DNA of 64,000 nt from Jannaschia sp. Os4. GTDB taxonomy: Bacteria > Pseudomonadota > Alphaproteobacteria > Rhodobacterales > Rhodobacteraceae. Both the position numbers and the translations under genes were made by a program. Location: positions 558,001 to 622,000 of the forward strand of contig NZ_JAFCAR010000004.1 in the NCBI RefSeq assembly GCF_016820245.1. Reading direction: 5' to 3'. Under the pieces are notes generated by a model. That model worked only from the letters and a program-made list of their open reading frames with translations, was not told where the DNA came from and did no database searches. Each line of letters begins with the position of its first letter. The first letter of the stretch is position 1. Shown here in pieces: positions 1 to 11,131 of this stretch.

Positions 1-534
1 CGTGGGCGGCGATCTGCAGGACGCTGTCAACGCTGGTGTAGCAGATGGGCCAGCCGGTCCGGAGGTGCGCCGCGCCCTCCGCGTCGAGGATGTCCGTCCC
101 CGAGGCGTGGCGGTTGCCCAAGATGCCGGCCGTGCCCGCGAGCCGCTCGATCAGGCGCGTGATCTCCGGCGGGAAGGCCGGGTCCGCGTCGGGGAAGGTG
201 TGCCATTCGAACGGCACGGGCAGGCCGGCCAGCTCCCAATGGCCCGAGGGCGTGTCCTTGCCCGCGCTCGTCTCGGTGGCGTGGGTCCAGCGGCCCGTGG
301 GCGCGGCGTCCAGCCCGGGCACCTCGGCCCCGCTGGCCGTGCGGCACGCCGCCCCGAGGCCCAGCGCGTCAAGATGGGGGACGCGGAGCGGGCCTTCGCG
401 CCCCTCGTCGGCCCGGCCCGCCGCGCAGGCCGCCGCGATGTGGCCCAGCGTGTTCGCGCCCGCGTCGCCGAACGCCTCCGCGTCGGGTGCGCCGCCGATG
501 CCGACGCTGTCGAGCACCACGAGTAACGCCCGGC

Positions 535-538
<4 letters not shown>
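1..538 (-). CDS. deoB: Phosphopentomutase, 3' part outside the window
   Basis: Interconverts ribose or deoxyribose 1-phosphate and 5-phosphate in nucleoside catabolism, in the cytoplasm. The visible N-terminal 179 residues open with [15 protein letters not shown] (metal-binding aspartate in VLDSVG) and continue with [17 protein letters not shown] and [10 protein letters not shown], all typical of DeoB. The start is a GTG at 538, whose bases overlap the deoA stop in a GTGA junction, so the two genes are translationally coupled. The C-terminal half lies beyond base 1. Identification is firm; the gene is truncated only by the window edge. Confidence 0.95.
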
Positions 539-1844
<1,306 letters not shown>

Positions 1845-1848
<4 letters not shown>

Positions 1849-2231
1849 GCCATGAACCCCGCGTCGAACGCGCCGGGCAGCAGGTCGCCCACGGTCGTCC
1901 GCCGCTCGGACCCGTCCACGGTGGCCATGGTGACGGCCACGGCGCCCTCGGCGAACTCCCTGAGCTTCTGTCGGCAGCCGCCGCAGGGGGGCACGGGCTC
2001 CGGCGAGCCGGCGACCACGTAGGCTTCGAGGATGGTCGTCTCGCCCGCGGCCACCATCGCGGCGATGGCCCCGGCCTCGGCGCAGGTTCCTTCCGGGTAG
2101 GCCACGTTCTCGACGTTGCACCCCGCGAAGACCCCGGAGGGCGTCCGCAGCGCGGCGCCGACCTTGAAGTCCGAGTAGGGAGCATGGGCGTTCTCGCGGA
2201 CGGCGAGGGCGGCGGCGCGCAGATCGGTCAT
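1845..2231 (-). CDS. cdd: Cytidine deaminase
   Basis: Zinc enzyme that deaminates cytidine or deoxycytidine to uridine forms, which DeoA can then cleave. 128 residues, the length of the small homotetrameric class. The zinc and catalytic residues are visible: C50-A-E52 within NVENVAYPEGTCAE, and C83 and C86 in PCGGC. It is the first gene of the coupled cdd-deoA-deoB set and its stop overlaps the deoA GTG. The glutaminase gene upstream ends 52 bases before this start and may share the transcript. Confidence 0.96.
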
Positions 2232-2283
2232 CCCTCCGACCTAGGCCCGGCCGGGGGGAGGAGCAAACCACATTCGCGGAAAA

Positions 2284-3048
2284 TCAGGCGGCCCGGCGCG
2301 CCCCGCCCGCGCGCCACTCGCGGCATGCGTCGCCGAAGGCCGCGAAGAGCGGGCGGCTGACGGGATCGTCGGCGGCGTTCGCCTCCGGATGCCACTGCAC
2401 CGCCAGCGCGAAGCCGGCGGCGCCCGCGATGGAGATCGCCTCGGGCGTGTCGTCCTCGGCCCAGCCGTCGATCCGCACGCGCGGGCCGGCGACCTTGATC
2501 CCCTGACCATGCAGCGTGTTGGTCCGCACCACCTCGCCGCCGAAGAGCGCGGCGTAGGCCGAGCCCGGCGCGAGGCGCACGTCGTGGCGCAGCGCGAACT
2601 TCTCCTCCAGCGTGCCGTCGGGCGGCATCCGGTGGTTCATCCGCCCCGGCAGGTCGCGGATCTCCGGGTGCAGCGTCGAGCCGAAGGCGACCGCGACCTC
2701 CTGGAACCCGCGGCAGATGCCTAGGATGGGCTGGCCGCGCTCGACGGCGGCGCGGATCAGCGGCAGGGCCACGCGGTCGCGGTCCCGGTCGAAGGCGCCA
2801 TGCGCCTCGGTCGCGACCTCGCCGTACTCCTCGGGATGCACGTTCGGGCGCCCGCCGGTGAAGAGGAACCCGTCGAAGGTGTCGAGGAGTTCGTCGATCC
2901 GCGTCACGCGCGGGTCGGCCGGAAAGGTCAGCGCCATGCAGTCCGAGACGTCGTTCACCGCGTCGGTGTTCATCGATCCGTTGGCATGGGCCGGATACTG
3001 GTCGTTGATCAGGTAGTGGTTCGAGATGATGCCGACGCGCGCGCGCAT
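2284..3048 (-). CDS. Class I glutamine amidotransferase, gamma-glutamyl-GABA hydrolase (PuuD) family
   Basis: A 254-residue stand-alone class I glutaminase of the peptidase C26 type. The nucleophile is C112 in GICRGFQE, and the His-Glu pair of the triad is H220 and E222 in WHPE. The family includes PuuD, which hydrolyses gamma-glutamyl-GABA in putrescine breakdown. No other putrescine gene is nearby, so the true substrate is uncertain. It lies upstream of cdd on the same strand with a 52-base gap, and its start faces a divergent P450 gene across 116 bases. Confidence 0.8.
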   Translation of the reverse strand: MRARVGIISNHYLINDQYPAHANGSMNTDAVNDVSDCMALTFPADPRVTRIDELLDTFDGFLFTGGRPNVHPEEYGEVATEAHGAFDRDRDRVALPLIRAAVERGQPILGICRGFQEVAVAFGSTLHPEIRDLPGRMNHRMPPDGTLEEKFALRHDVRLAPGSAYAALFGGEVVRTNTLHGQGIKVAGPRVRIDGWAEDDTPEAISIAGAAGFALAVQWHPEANAADDPVSRPLFAAFGDACREWRAGGARRAA

Positions 3049-3164
3049 ATTGGGTCCTCCGGTCCGCGCCGACCTAGCACCCGTGCGGACATGCGCCTAG
3101 GGCGGGGGGCGCACAGGCCGCCTCCGCACCCGCGCACGTCTGTCGGACGGGCGGTCGGGGCGCT

Positions 3165-4385
3165 ATGTGCCCGCGGATGAAGCTCGCCTCGCTCACCCGC
3201 TCCGACGACCCCGGCCCGCTCCTCGCCGCGCTGCGGGGGGAGGGCCCGCTCGTCCGCCTCCGCGTGCCGCTCGTGGGCGAGGTGTGGACCACCACCACCG
3301 ACGAGGCTGCCCGCGCGGTGCTCAAGGACGTCGATCGCTTCGCCCGCGACCCGCGCCCCGTCACCGGGCGGTCCCTCGCCTCGACCTACTGGTGGCTGCC
3401 GAAGCGCCTCTCCCCGCTCCTCGAGTCCCTCCTGACGAAGGACGGGGACGACCACCGTCGCCTCCGCCGCCTCGTCGACCGCGCCTTCGCGAAGCAGGCG
3501 ATCGACGACCTCCGCCCGCGGCTGGCCGCCCGCGCCGACGCGCTGCTGCGCGGCATGGATCCCGGCGCGCCCGCCGACGCGGTCGCGGGCTACACGAGGC
3601 CCCTGCCCTTCGAGGCGATCGTCGACCTCCTCGGGCTTCCCGAGCGGTCCCTCGGCCCGCTCCGGCGCGGGGTCGCGCCGCTTTCGTCCATCTCGGGGCC
3701 GGTCTCGGCGGTGCTTGGCCTTGCGCGGCTGGGCGGCGTCCAGCGCCTGCTGCGCGCCGAGATCGAGGACGCCCGGCACGAGCCGCGCCCGGGCCTCCTG
3801 TCGGACCTCGTGGCCGACATGGATGGCGACCGCCTGTCGGACGACGAGGCGCTGGCGATGGTCTTCACCCTCTTCGTCGCGGGCCACGAGACGACGGTGC
3901 ACCTGCTCAACGCCTGCCTGCTGACCCTCTGCGACGCCCCCGCCCTACGGGACGCGGTGGCCGAGGACGCGGGCGCCCGCGCGCTCTTCGTCGAGGAGGT
4001 GATGCGCCACTTCTCCCCCGTCGCGCTCACCAAGGCGCACTACGCCCGCGCCGATGCCGACGTGATGGGCGTGCGCGTGCGGAAGGGCGAGGCGGTGATG
4101 CCGCTCCTGTTCGCGGCCAACCACGACCCCGCGCGGTTCGACCGGCCCGGGAACCTGCGCGCCGACCGCCGCCCCAACGCGCATCTGGGCTTCGGCCACG
4201 GGCCGCACGTCTGCCTCGGCATGCAGCTCGCCCGCGCCGAGGCGCAGGTGGGGGTGGAGCGGATGCTGCGGATGTTCCCCCGCTACGAGCTGGCGAGCGC
4301 GACACGGCCCGGATGGACCCGGCGCGTCGGCATCCGCGCGCCGAGCGGGCTCTCGCTCCGGCTCAGGCCGCGCGTCGCGCGGTAG
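3165..4385 (+). CDS. Cytochrome P450
   Basis: Heme-thiolate monooxygenase of the soluble bacterial type, about 400 residues with no membrane anchor. The I-helix oxygen-activation motif is AGHETT, the ExxR pair is in EEVMRHF, and the heme-binding loop reads FGHGPHVCLGMQLAR with ligand C350. An ATG at 3177 (MKLASLTR) is an alternative start. No ferredoxin or ferredoxin reductase gene is adjacent, so electrons must come from partners encoded elsewhere. The substrate cannot be told from sequence. Transcribed divergently from the glutaminase. Confidence 0.93.
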   Translation: MCPRMKLASLTRSDDPGPLLAALRGEGPLVRLRVPLVGEVWTTTTDEAARAVLKDVDRFARDPRPVTGRSLASTYWWLPKRLSPLLESLLTKDGDDHRRLRRLVDRAFAKQAIDDLRPRLAARADALLRGMDPGAPADAVAGYTRPLPFEAIVDLLGLPERSLGPLRRGVAPLSSISGPVSAVLGLARLGGVQRLLRAEIEDARHEPRPGLLSDLVADMDGDRLSDDEALAMVFTLFVAGHETTVHLLNACLLTLCDAPALRDAVAEDAGARALFVEEVMRHFSPVALTKAHYARADADVMGVRVRKGEAVMPLLFAANHDPARFDRPGNLRADRRPNAHLGFGHGPHVCLGMQLARAEAQVGVERMLRMFPRYELASATRPGWTRRVGIRAPSGLSLRLRPRVAR

Positions 4386-4402
4386 GGGTGCCGGCCGGAG
4401 GG

Positions 4403-4831
4403 CTACGCCTCCGCCACGAACCCCGCGTCCTCGATTCCGGCGATGCCCGCCTCGGCGTCCGCATCCGACGTGTCGCCGGTCACGCCGACGGCCCCGATCA
4501 CCTCGCCCTTGTCGTTGCGCACGAGGAGGCCGCCCGGCACGGGGACGACCGCCCCGCCATAGGCACCGTTCACGGCGGCCATGAAGTAGGCCTGTTGCTC
4601 GGCCCGCGCCATCTGGGCCTTGCCCGCCATGCCCAGCATCACCGACCCGTAGGCCTTGCCGTGCGCGATGGCGAACCGTCCCGGCGCGGCCCCGTCCTCG
4701 CGCTCGAACGCCTTCACGTGGCCTCCGGTGTCGAGCACCACCACGGACAAGGGCTTCAGGCCCTTCGCATGGCCGTGGGAGAGGGTCGCCTTGATGATGC
4801 GCCGGGCCTTGGCGATCGTGATCTCGGGCAT
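4403..4831 (-). CDS. GlcG/HbpS-family heme-binding-like protein
   Basis: 142 residues covering one GlcG/HbpS domain (formerly DUF336), with the typical glycine-rich core GAYGGAVVPVPGGLLV and the ending GAVGVTGDTSDADAE. There is no signal peptide, so a cytoplasmic location is likely. It starts 35 bases downstream of the glcB stop on the same strand, so the two are probably co-transcribed. GlcG genes accompany glycolate and glyoxylate genes in many bacteria, which fits malate synthase next door. The biochemical role is not established; heme or small-molecule binding is only a family inference. Confidence 0.8.
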   Translation of the reverse strand: MPEITIAKARRIIKATLSHGHAKGLKPLSVVVLDTGGHVKAFEREDGAAPGRFAIAHGKAYGSVMLGMAGKAQMARAEQQAYFMAAVNGAYGGAVVPVPGGLLVRNDKGEVIGAVGVTGDTSDADAEAGIAGIEDAGFVAEA

Positions 4832-4866
4832 GGGGGTTCCTTTCGTCCGTGGGGTCGGCGGGGGGC

Positions 4867-7026
4867 TCAGCCCCCCTTCTTCTCCAGCCGCCGCCGGTGC
4901 AGCACCGGCTCGGTGTAGCCCGAGGGCTGGGCGCGGCCCTTGAAGACGAGGTCGCGGGCGGCTTGGAACGCGACGCCGTCGTAGCCGGGCGCCATCGGCT
5001 CGTAGCCCGGCGTGCCTTCGTTCTGCGCGTCCACCTTCGCCGCCATGCGCCGCATCGCGTCCTCGACCGCCTCAGCAGACACGACGCCGTGGTGCAGCCA
5101 GTTGGTCAGCCCCTGCGAGGAGATGCGGCAGGTCGCGCGGTCCTCCATGAGCCCCACGTCGTGGATGTCCGGCACCTTCGAGCAGCCGACGCCGTCGTCG
5201 ATCCAGCGCACCACGTAGCCCAGGATGCCCTGCGCGTTGTTCTCGACCTCCGAGCGCACCTCATCGTCCGACAGGTTGCGCCCCTCCATGACGGGGATCG
5301 TCAGCAGGTCGTCGAGCGAGCCGCGCGGCCCCTTGGCGGCCATGTCCGCTTGGAGGTCCATGACGTCGACCTGATGGTAGTGCGTCGCGTGCAGCGTGGC
5401 GGCCGAGGGCGACGGCACCCATGCGCAGGTGGCGCCCGCCTTGGGGTGGCCGACCTTCTGCGCCAGCATGTCGGCCATTCGGTCGGGCATCGCCCACATC
5501 CCCTTGCCGATCTGCGCCTTCCCCCGGAAGCCGGTCGCCAGCCCGATGTCGACGTTGCGGTCCTCGTAGGCGGCGATCCACGGGGTCGACTTCATCTCCC
5601 CCTTGGGCAGCATCGGACCCGCCTCCATCGAGGTGTGGATCTCGTCGCCCGTGCGGTCGAGGAAGCCCGTGTTGATGAAGGCCACCCGGTCCTTGGCCGC
5701 GCGGATGCACTCCTTGAGGTTCGCCGACGTCCGCCGCTCCTCGTCCATGATCCCCAGCTTCACCGTGTTGCGCGGCAGGCCCAGCAGGTCCTCCACCCGG
5801 TCGAAGAGCTCGACCGCGAAGGCCACCTCCTCCGGTCCGTGCATCTTGGGCTTCACGACGTAGACGGAGCCCGTGACCGAGTTGCGCGGGCCTTCGGTCT
5901 TCCGGAGGTCGTGCATCGCGCAGAGCGTGGTCATCACGGCGTCCATCAGACCCTCGGGGATCTCCGCGCCGTCGACGTGGATGGCCGGGTTGGGCATCAG
6001 GTGGCCGACGTTCCGCACCAGCATCAGCGCGCGGCCCTTCACCGTGAACACGCCTTCGGGGCCGTTGAACTCCATGTCGGGGTTGAGCGCGCGGGTGAAC
6101 GTCTCGCCCCCCTTCGTCACGCTCTCGGTCAGGTCGCCGCGCATCAGGCCCAGCCAGTTGGCGTAGGCCTGCACCTTGTCCTCCGCGTCCACGCAGGCGA
6201 CCGAGTCCTCGCAATCCATGATGGCCGACACCGCGCTCTCCAAGTGCACGGCGTCGAGGCCCATCGGGTCGTCCCGCCCGATCGCGCCCTCGGGCGACAG
6301 GACGAGGACGATGCCCAGCCGGTTGTGGCGCAGCAGGACGCGCGTGACGTCCCCGTCCGCGACCCAGCCCTCGTAGCCGGGCACGGTCGCATCGCCGTCG
6401 CCGTCGGCCCATGCCGGCCCGTCCTCGAACACCGCCGAGAGCGTGGAGCCGTCCAGGCGCAGCCCCCGGACGTCCTTCCACGAGCCTCGCGTCAGCGGCA
6501 CCGTCCGGTCCAGCCAAGCCTTCGCCCAGGCGACGACCTCCGCGCCCCGCGCGGCATCGTAGCCCTTGCCCGCCGGCACGGAGCCCAGCGCGTCCGTCCC
6601 GTAGAGCGCGTCGTAGAGGTTCCCCCACCGCGCGTTCGCGGCGTTGAGCGCGTAGCGCGCGTTCGTGATCGGGACGACGAGCTGCGGGCCGGGCGTCTCC
6701 GCGATCTCCGGGTCGACGCCGGACGTGGCGATCTCGAAGTCGCCGCCCTCCGGCACGAGATAACCGATCTCCGACAGCATCGCCTTGTAGGCGGCCGCGT
6801 CGTGCGCCCGTCCCCGGCGCTCCCGATGCCACGCGTCCAGCTTGGCCTGCATCTCCTCGCGCACGCGCAGCAACTCCGCGTTGCGCGGCGCGAGATCGCG
6901 CACCAACGAGGCGAACCCGTCCCAGAACGCCCCGGCCTCCAGCCCGGTGCCGGGCAGCGCGGCCTCCTCGACGAAGCGGGCCATCTCCGCGGCCACCTGC
7001 ATCCCAGCGCGATCCGTGCGAGCCAT
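4867..7026 (-). CDS. glcB: Malate synthase G
   Basis: Condenses glyoxylate with acetyl-CoA to malate. 719 residues matches the large monomeric isoform G rather than isoform A (about 530). Family stretches include the [15 protein letters not shown] region with its acidic metal-site residues, the RNVGHLM segment and [14 protein letters not shown] near the C-terminus. It is followed by a GlcG-like gene, forming a glyoxylate-assimilation pair. No isocitrate lyase gene is in the window, so glyoxylate may come from glycolate or from an ethylmalonyl-CoA-type route encoded elsewhere (inference). Confidence 0.96.
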   Translation of the reverse strand: MARTDRAGMQVAAEMARFVEEAALPGTGLEAGAFWDGFASLVRDLAPRNAELLRVREEMQAKLDAWHRERRGRAHDAAAYKAMLSEIGYLVPEGGDFEIATSGVDPEIAETPGPQLVVPITNARYALNAANARWGNLYDALYGTDALGSVPAGKGYDAARGAEVVAWAKAWLDRTVPLTRGSWKDVRGLRLDGSTLSAVFEDGPAWADGDGDATVPGYEGWVADGDVTRVLLRHNRLGIVLVLSPEGAIGRDDPMGLDAVHLESAVSAIMDCEDSVACVDAEDKVQAYANWLGLMRGDLTESVTKGGETFTRALNPDMEFNGPEGVFTVKGRALMLVRNVGHLMPNPAIHVDGAEIPEGLMDAVMTTLCAMHDLRKTEGPRNSVTGSVYVVKPKMHGPEEVAFAVELFDRVEDLLGLPRNTVKLGIMDEERRTSANLKECIRAAKDRVAFINTGFLDRTGDEIHTSMEAGPMLPKGEMKSTPWIAAYEDRNVDIGLATGFRGKAQIGKGMWAMPDRMADMLAQKVGHPKAGATCAWVPSPSAATLHATHYHQVDVMDLQADMAAKGPRGSLDDLLTIPVMEGRNLSDDEVRSEVENNAQGILGYVVRWIDDGVGCSKVPDIHDVGLMEDRATCRISSQGLTNWLHHGVVSAEAVEDAMRRMAAKVDAQNEGTPGYEPMAPGYDGVAFQAARDLVFKGRAQPSGYTEPVLHRRRLEKKGG

Positions 7027-7094
7027 GTCTGCCCTCCCCTGCTGTCGGCGATCGGCAGGTAGCGCGGCCCGCGTCCTAGGACAATCGGAATTGG

Positions 7095-7265
7095 TCAGGT
7101 TTTCTTACCGCCCTTCGCCTGGCGCTTGGCCTCGCCGCGGCAGCGGTCCGAGCAGTAGCGCACGTCGTCCCAGACCTTCTCCCACTTCTTGCGCCACGCA
7201 AAGGGCAGCCCGCACTGCGCGCAGTCCTTGGTGGGCAGGTCGCCCTTCCTCCGCATCCTGGCCAT
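7095..7265 (-). CDS. DUF2256 small zinc-ribbon-like protein
   Basis: A 56-residue protein beginning [15 protein letters not shown]. It has four cysteines in a CxxC...CxxxC layout (DCAQCGLPF and RYCSDRCRG) and a basic lysine-rich tail, the pattern of DUF2256. It probably binds one zinc ion; the function is unknown. It lies 45 bases downstream of the photolyase gene on the same strand. In my experience DUF2256 genes often sit beside photolyase or cryptochrome genes, so a shared transcript is plausible. Confidence 0.85.
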   Translation of the reverse strand: MARMRRKGDLPTKDCAQCGLPFAWRKKWEKVWDDVRYCSDRCRGEAKRQAKGGKKT

Positions 7266-7310
7266 CGCCCCTCCCCCGTCAGCCTCGGTCCGTGGTCACG
7301 CCCGGCGGCG

Positions 7311-8807
7311 TTACAGGGGAAGCTCCGCCTGCCGCGGATCGCCCCGCTTCCTCGCGGGCCTGCGCGTCCTCGGCCCCTTGCGCGACCCATGCCGCGCCAC
7401 CACCGCATCCGCCGTCTCGCGGAACCCCGGCTGGCGGCGGTAGGCGTAGATCCGATCGCGCGCGGCACGGGCGGCGTCCGCCACGTCGACCACGGGCCGG
7501 GGATAGCCCTTTACCTGGCCGTCCCACTCCCACGGCGCCTGCAGGTGCGCGTCGGGCACGTCGGCCAGCTCGGGCACCCACTTGCGCGTGAAGGCGCCCG
7601 TGGGATCCTGATCGTGGCCCTGCTTCACCGGGTTGTAGATCCGCAGCGTGTTCATCCCGGTGACGCCCGACTGCATCTGCGACTGCGCGTAGTGGATGCC
7701 GGGCGCGTAGTCGGTCCAGAGCCGCCCCAGCACCGGCCCCGTGTGCCGCCAGTCGAGCCAGAGGTGGTAGGAGGCCACGCACTGCACCATCGCGCGCATC
7801 CGGAAGTTCAGCCACCCGGTCGCCTTCGCGTAGCGCATGCAGGCGTCCACGAAGGGCAATCCCGTCATCCCTTCCGCCCAGCGCTCCAGCCGGTCGGCGT
7901 CGGGCACCTCGGGCCGCATCCCCTCGAAGCCGGGATGCAGGCACCGCTCGTCGAGGAGCGGGAAGTCCTCCAGCTTCTGGGTGAAGTGGTCCCGCCACGC
8001 GAGGCGCGACTTGAACGACTGCATCGCGTTGGACCAGCCGGTCCCGCTGCCCTTCGTCTCCGCCGCCCGCGCGAGCGCCGCCTGATGCGCCTCGCGCACG
8101 GACATGGTGCCCCATGCGAGGTGCGGGGAGAGCCGCGAGCACCCCGTCTCGCCGGTCACGGGCGAGGACATGTCCGTCCGGTAGTCCTCGCCCCGCTCGT
8201 GCAGGAACGTCGCGAGGATCTCCTCGGCTAGCGCGCGCCCGCCCTTCTGGCGTCCGGGGCACGGGTCGAAGCCCAGCCCGAGGTCCTTCGCCTCGGGCAC
8301 GTCGCCGGGCGCGAGGTTCGTGCCCTGCAGCCCCTCCGGCACCGGCGCCTGCGGTGCGCGCATCAGCTTCTCGCGCCGCGCGGCCCAGCCGTCGCGGGAG
8401 GTCAGGTGCCGCTCCACCCCGCTGTCGCGATGCTCGGTCCAGCGGATGCCCTCCGCCCGGCACCACGCGGCCACCTCGCGGTCGCGGATCCACGTAGGCA
8501 GGAGGCCCGTCTCCTCGTGGCTCTCGATGTGGTCGTAGGCCCGCTCCGCGTGGATCGCGCGCAGCACGTCTAGCGCCTCCCCGTGCCGCACGACCAGCGG
8601 CGCGCCTAGGCCGCCGAGGTCGCGGCGCAGCGCCTCGAGGCTCTCGGCCACGAACCGCCACTGCCGCGCGCTGGCGTCGGGATGGGACCAGACGAGGGGC
8701 TCGGCGACGTAGAGCGGGATCACCGGGCCGCCGCGCGCGGCGGCCCGGGCCAGCGCGGGGTGGTCGGCGATCCGCAGGTCGCGCTTGAACCAGACGAGGG
8801 TGGCCAT
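7311..8807 (-). CDS. phrB: Deoxyribodipyrimidine photolyase (cryptochrome/photolyase family)
   Basis: Light-driven repair of cyclobutane pyrimidine dimers. 498 residues. The N-terminal antenna domain starts ATLVWFKRDLRIADHPAL. The C-terminal FAD domain carries GETGCSRLSPHLAWG, the WRDHF stretch, the LPFVDACMRY and GWLNFRMRAM segments and the NPVKQGHDQDP loop. The ATG at 8807 gives the normal N-terminus although the frame stays open far upstream into ftsI. The gene sits immediately downstream of ftsI, where murE would usually be expected. The exact subclass (classical CPD or a bacterial cryptochrome-like branch) is not settled. Confidence 0.9.
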   Translation of the reverse strand: MATLVWFKRDLRIADHPALARAAARGGPVIPLYVAEPLVWSHPDASARQWRFVAESLEALRRDLGGLGAPLVVRHGEALDVLRAIHAERAYDHIESHEETGLLPTWIRDREVAAWCRAEGIRWTEHRDSGVERHLTSRDGWAARREKLMRAPQAPVPEGLQGTNLAPGDVPEAKDLGLGFDPCPGRQKGGRALAEEILATFLHERGEDYRTDMSSPVTGETGCSRLSPHLAWGTMSVREAHQAALARAAETKGSGTGWSNAMQSFKSRLAWRDHFTQKLEDFPLLDERCLHPGFEGMRPEVPDADRLERWAEGMTGLPFVDACMRYAKATGWLNFRMRAMVQCVASYHLWLDWRHTGPVLGRLWTDYAPGIHYAQSQMQSGVTGMNTLRIYNPVKQGHDQDPTGAFTRKWVPELADVPDAHLQAPWEWDGQVKGYPRPVVDVADAARAARDRIYAYRRQPGFRETADAVVARHGSRKGPRTRRPARKRGDPRQAELPL

Positions 8808-8911
8808 GGGCGGAAGGGGCCTCACGCGAGGGGGACGGTCCTGCGGCAACGCGGGACGTGCGGGGAGGTTGCTTGGAGGGCGCCGCGCGGGCCGTCGCCG
8901 CGCCGAGCGCC

Positions 8912-10696
8912 CTACCGCCGCGCCAGCGAGTAGAGCCCGATGTCCTCCGGCCCCTCGTCGGGCCGGAGGCCGAGCAGCGGCATCGTCCGCCGGATGATCT
9001 CGGCGGCCACCGGCACCGCCGTCCAGCCGGCCGTGCGGCGGACCTTGGGCCCGGTGCGGTCGTTCGGCTCGTCGAGCGTGACCACCAGCACGTATTTCGG
9101 ATCGTCGGCGGGCAGCACGGACGCGAAGGTCGTCACCACCCTGTCGTCCCAGTAGCCGCCGGTGTGCTTGGGCTTGTCCGCCGTCCCGGTCTTGCCGCCC
9201 ACGCGGTAGCCGGGGATGCGCGCCAAGGACGCCGTGCCGCGGGCCACCACCTGCCGCAGCATCCACCGGCTCTCGGCGGCGGTGCGCGCGGACACGATCT
9301 CCGGACCGAGCTGGGGCGCCTGGTCGCGCGCCACCAGCGTCGGCGTTACCCGCCGCCCGTCGCCCAAGAGCGAGGCGTAGGCCGAGGCGAGGTGCAGCGG
9401 AGAGGCCGCTAGCCCGTGGCCGAAGCTGATCGTCATCACGTAGGGGTCCGACCACCGGTTCGGCGGCGGCGACTGCGGGCGCGCGCCCCGCGCCTCGGTC
9501 AACTCGACGCCCGTCGGCTCCATCAGCCCGAGCGCCCCGAGGAACTCCCGCTGGCGCTTGGAGCCGATCTGCATCGCGACCCGCGCGGTGCCGATGTTCG
9601 AGGACTCGACGATCACGTCCTCCAAGGACCGCTCGCGGCCGAGGTAGTGGAAGTCCCGGATGTGGGTGCCGCCCTTGGGCAGCGGCGAGGCGAGGTCGAT
9701 CATCGTGGACCGGTTCATCAGCCCCAGCTCCAGCGCCTGCGCGGCGGGGAAGATCTTGAACGTCGATCCCAGCTCGTAGAGCCCCTGCACCGCCCGGTTG
9801 AAGAGCGGGCTGTCCGCCGGGTCGCCCTCGGTCGCGGGCCGGGGCCGCGCGTTGGGGTCGAAGTCCGGCAGGGAGGCAAGCGCGATCAGCTCCCCGGTGC
9901 GGATGTCCATCAGCACCGCCGCCGCGCCCTTGGCGTCCATGAGCTGCATGCCCGAATGGAGCACCCGCTCGACGGTGTTCTGGACCGTGAGGTCGAGCGA
10001 GAGCCGAAGGGGCGCGTCCGGCGCGCCCGCGAGCCGCTCGTCGAAGAAGCCCTCCGTGCCGGCCACGCCCACGATCTCGGCCGCGCGGACGTCCTGCTCC
10101 CCGAACCGCGCGCCGCCGAGGACGTGCGCGGCCAGCGGCCCGTTCGGATAGACGCGCATCTCCCGCTCCGCGAAGAGCAGCCCCGGCTCCCCGAGGTCGT
10201 GCACCGCCTGCCGCTGCTCCGGCGAGATGTTGCCCTTGATCCAGACGAACTTGCGCGCCGACGAGAAGCGCCGCTCCCACGCCTCCTGGTCGAGGTCGGG
10301 GAAGATTCCCTTCAGCCCGTCCGCGGCCGCCACCGGGTCCAGCATGAGGTGCGGCTGCGCGTAGAGCGCGGTCGTCATCACGTTCGTCGCCAGCACGTTG
10401 CCGCGCCGGTCCACGATGTCGGCCCGGTCGGAGGTGATCCCCGTGTCGACCACGCCGACGCGCGCCTCGGCCGGCCCGGTGGCGGCGATGGCGGCCATCT
10501 TGAAGGCGACCGCGCCGAAGGCCACGCAGAAGCAGGCGGCGGTGAACTGGAGGCGGCGGCCAGCCCGGCGCCGGTCCGCGTCGCCATCGCGCGGCGCGCC
10601 CGCGGGGGCGGCGCCCGGGACGGGGCGGAACGGGTCGTCCAAGGCGGCGGGGCGGCGGCGCAGCAGCGCGGCGATCCGGTCGAGCGGCGGGGTCAC
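8912..10696 (-). CDS. ftsI: Septal peptidoglycan transpeptidase FtsI (PBP3)
   Basis: Division-specific penicillin-binding protein that cross-links septal peptidoglycan, anchored in the inner membrane. 594 residues. A single N-terminal membrane segment (FTAACFCVAFGAVAF) is followed by the PBP dimerisation region and the transpeptidase domain. Active-site motifs are S311-T-F-K, SSN (in VESSNIGTAR) and GKTGT. The GTG start at 10696 overlaps the ftsL stop in GTGA, so the two are coupled. The next gene downstream is a photolyase, not murE, so the dcw cluster is interrupted here. Confidence 0.95.
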   Translation of the reverse strand: MTPPLDRIAALLRRRPAALDDPFRPVPGAAPAGAPRDGDADRRRAGRRLQFTAACFCVAFGAVAFKMAAIAATGPAEARVGVVDTGITSDRADIVDRRGNVLATNVMTTALYAQPHLMLDPVAAADGLKGIFPDLDQEAWERRFSSARKFVWIKGNISPEQRQAVHDLGEPGLLFAEREMRVYPNGPLAAHVLGGARFGEQDVRAAEIVGVAGTEGFFDERLAGAPDAPLRLSLDLTVQNTVERVLHSGMQLMDAKGAAAVLMDIRTGELIALASLPDFDPNARPRPATEGDPADSPLFNRAVQGLYELGSTFKIFPAAQALELGLMNRSTMIDLASPLPKGGTHIRDFHYLGRERSLEDVIVESSNIGTARVAMQIGSKRQREFLGALGLMEPTGVELTEARGARPQSPPPNRWSDPYVMTISFGHGLAASPLHLASAYASLLGDGRRVTPTLVARDQAPQLGPEIVSARTAAESRWMLRQVVARGTASLARIPGYRVGGKTGTADKPKHTGGYWDDRVVTTFASVLPADDPKYVLVVTLDEPNDRTGPKVRRTAGWTAVPVAAEIIRRTMPLLGLRPDEGPEDIGLYSLARR

Positions 10697-11121
10697 GGCA
10701 CCTGCTCCCCGTCGGCGGCCGGCGCGGCGGGCGCGATCACCACCGGCGCGGCGCCCGCACCGAACTCGAAGTTCGTGGGCACGATGCCCGACACGCTCGC
10801 GTCGAGGCCCAGCTCCGCCACCGCGACCGGCGGCGGCAGGTCCGGCACCTCGGCGGCCGTGCCGAAATGCCCGTCCGTGACCGGCATCAACTGAAGGTCC
10901 GCGAAGTTTAGCTCCACCAGCGCCGACAGCCGGTCGGGCCGGTTGAGGTAGGCCCACTCCGCCCGCAGCATCCGCAGGTCGCGCCGTTTCGCGGCGATCT
11001 CGCGCTCCAGCTGCCGCACCTCGCGCTCCACGGCGCGGGTCTCGTAGCCCTCGCGATAGGCCCAGAACCCAAGGGCGAGCACGGCGGCGACGGAGAGCGG
11101 GTAGGTCAGGGAACGCATCAT
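10693..11121 (-). CDS. ftsL: Cell division protein FtsL
   Basis: Small bitopic protein of the FtsQBL divisome subcomplex. 142 residues: a short cytoplasmic N-terminus, one membrane helix (about residues 5-22, YPLSVAAVLALGFWAY) and a heptad-rich coiled coil (VEREVRQLEREIAAKRR). A proline/alanine-rich periplasmic tail follows. Position between rsmH and ftsI decides the name, because FtsL sequences diverge strongly. Its stop overlaps the ftsI GTG start. Confidence 0.88.
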   Translation of the reverse strand: MMRSLTYPLSVAAVLALGFWAYREGYETRAVEREVRQLEREIAAKRRDLRMLRAEWAYLNRPDRLSALVELNFADLQLMPVTDGHFGTAAEVPDLPPPVAVAELGLDASVSGIVPTNFEFGAGAAPVVIAPAAPAADGEQVP

Positions 11122-11131
11122 GGCCTCCGGA

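Noticed and set aside
4849-7062. A 737-codon plus-strand open frame antisense to glcB
   Set aside because: It mirrors the third-position GC pattern of glcB, has histidine-, arginine- and valine-rich composition typical of antisense frames, and has no recognisable domain.
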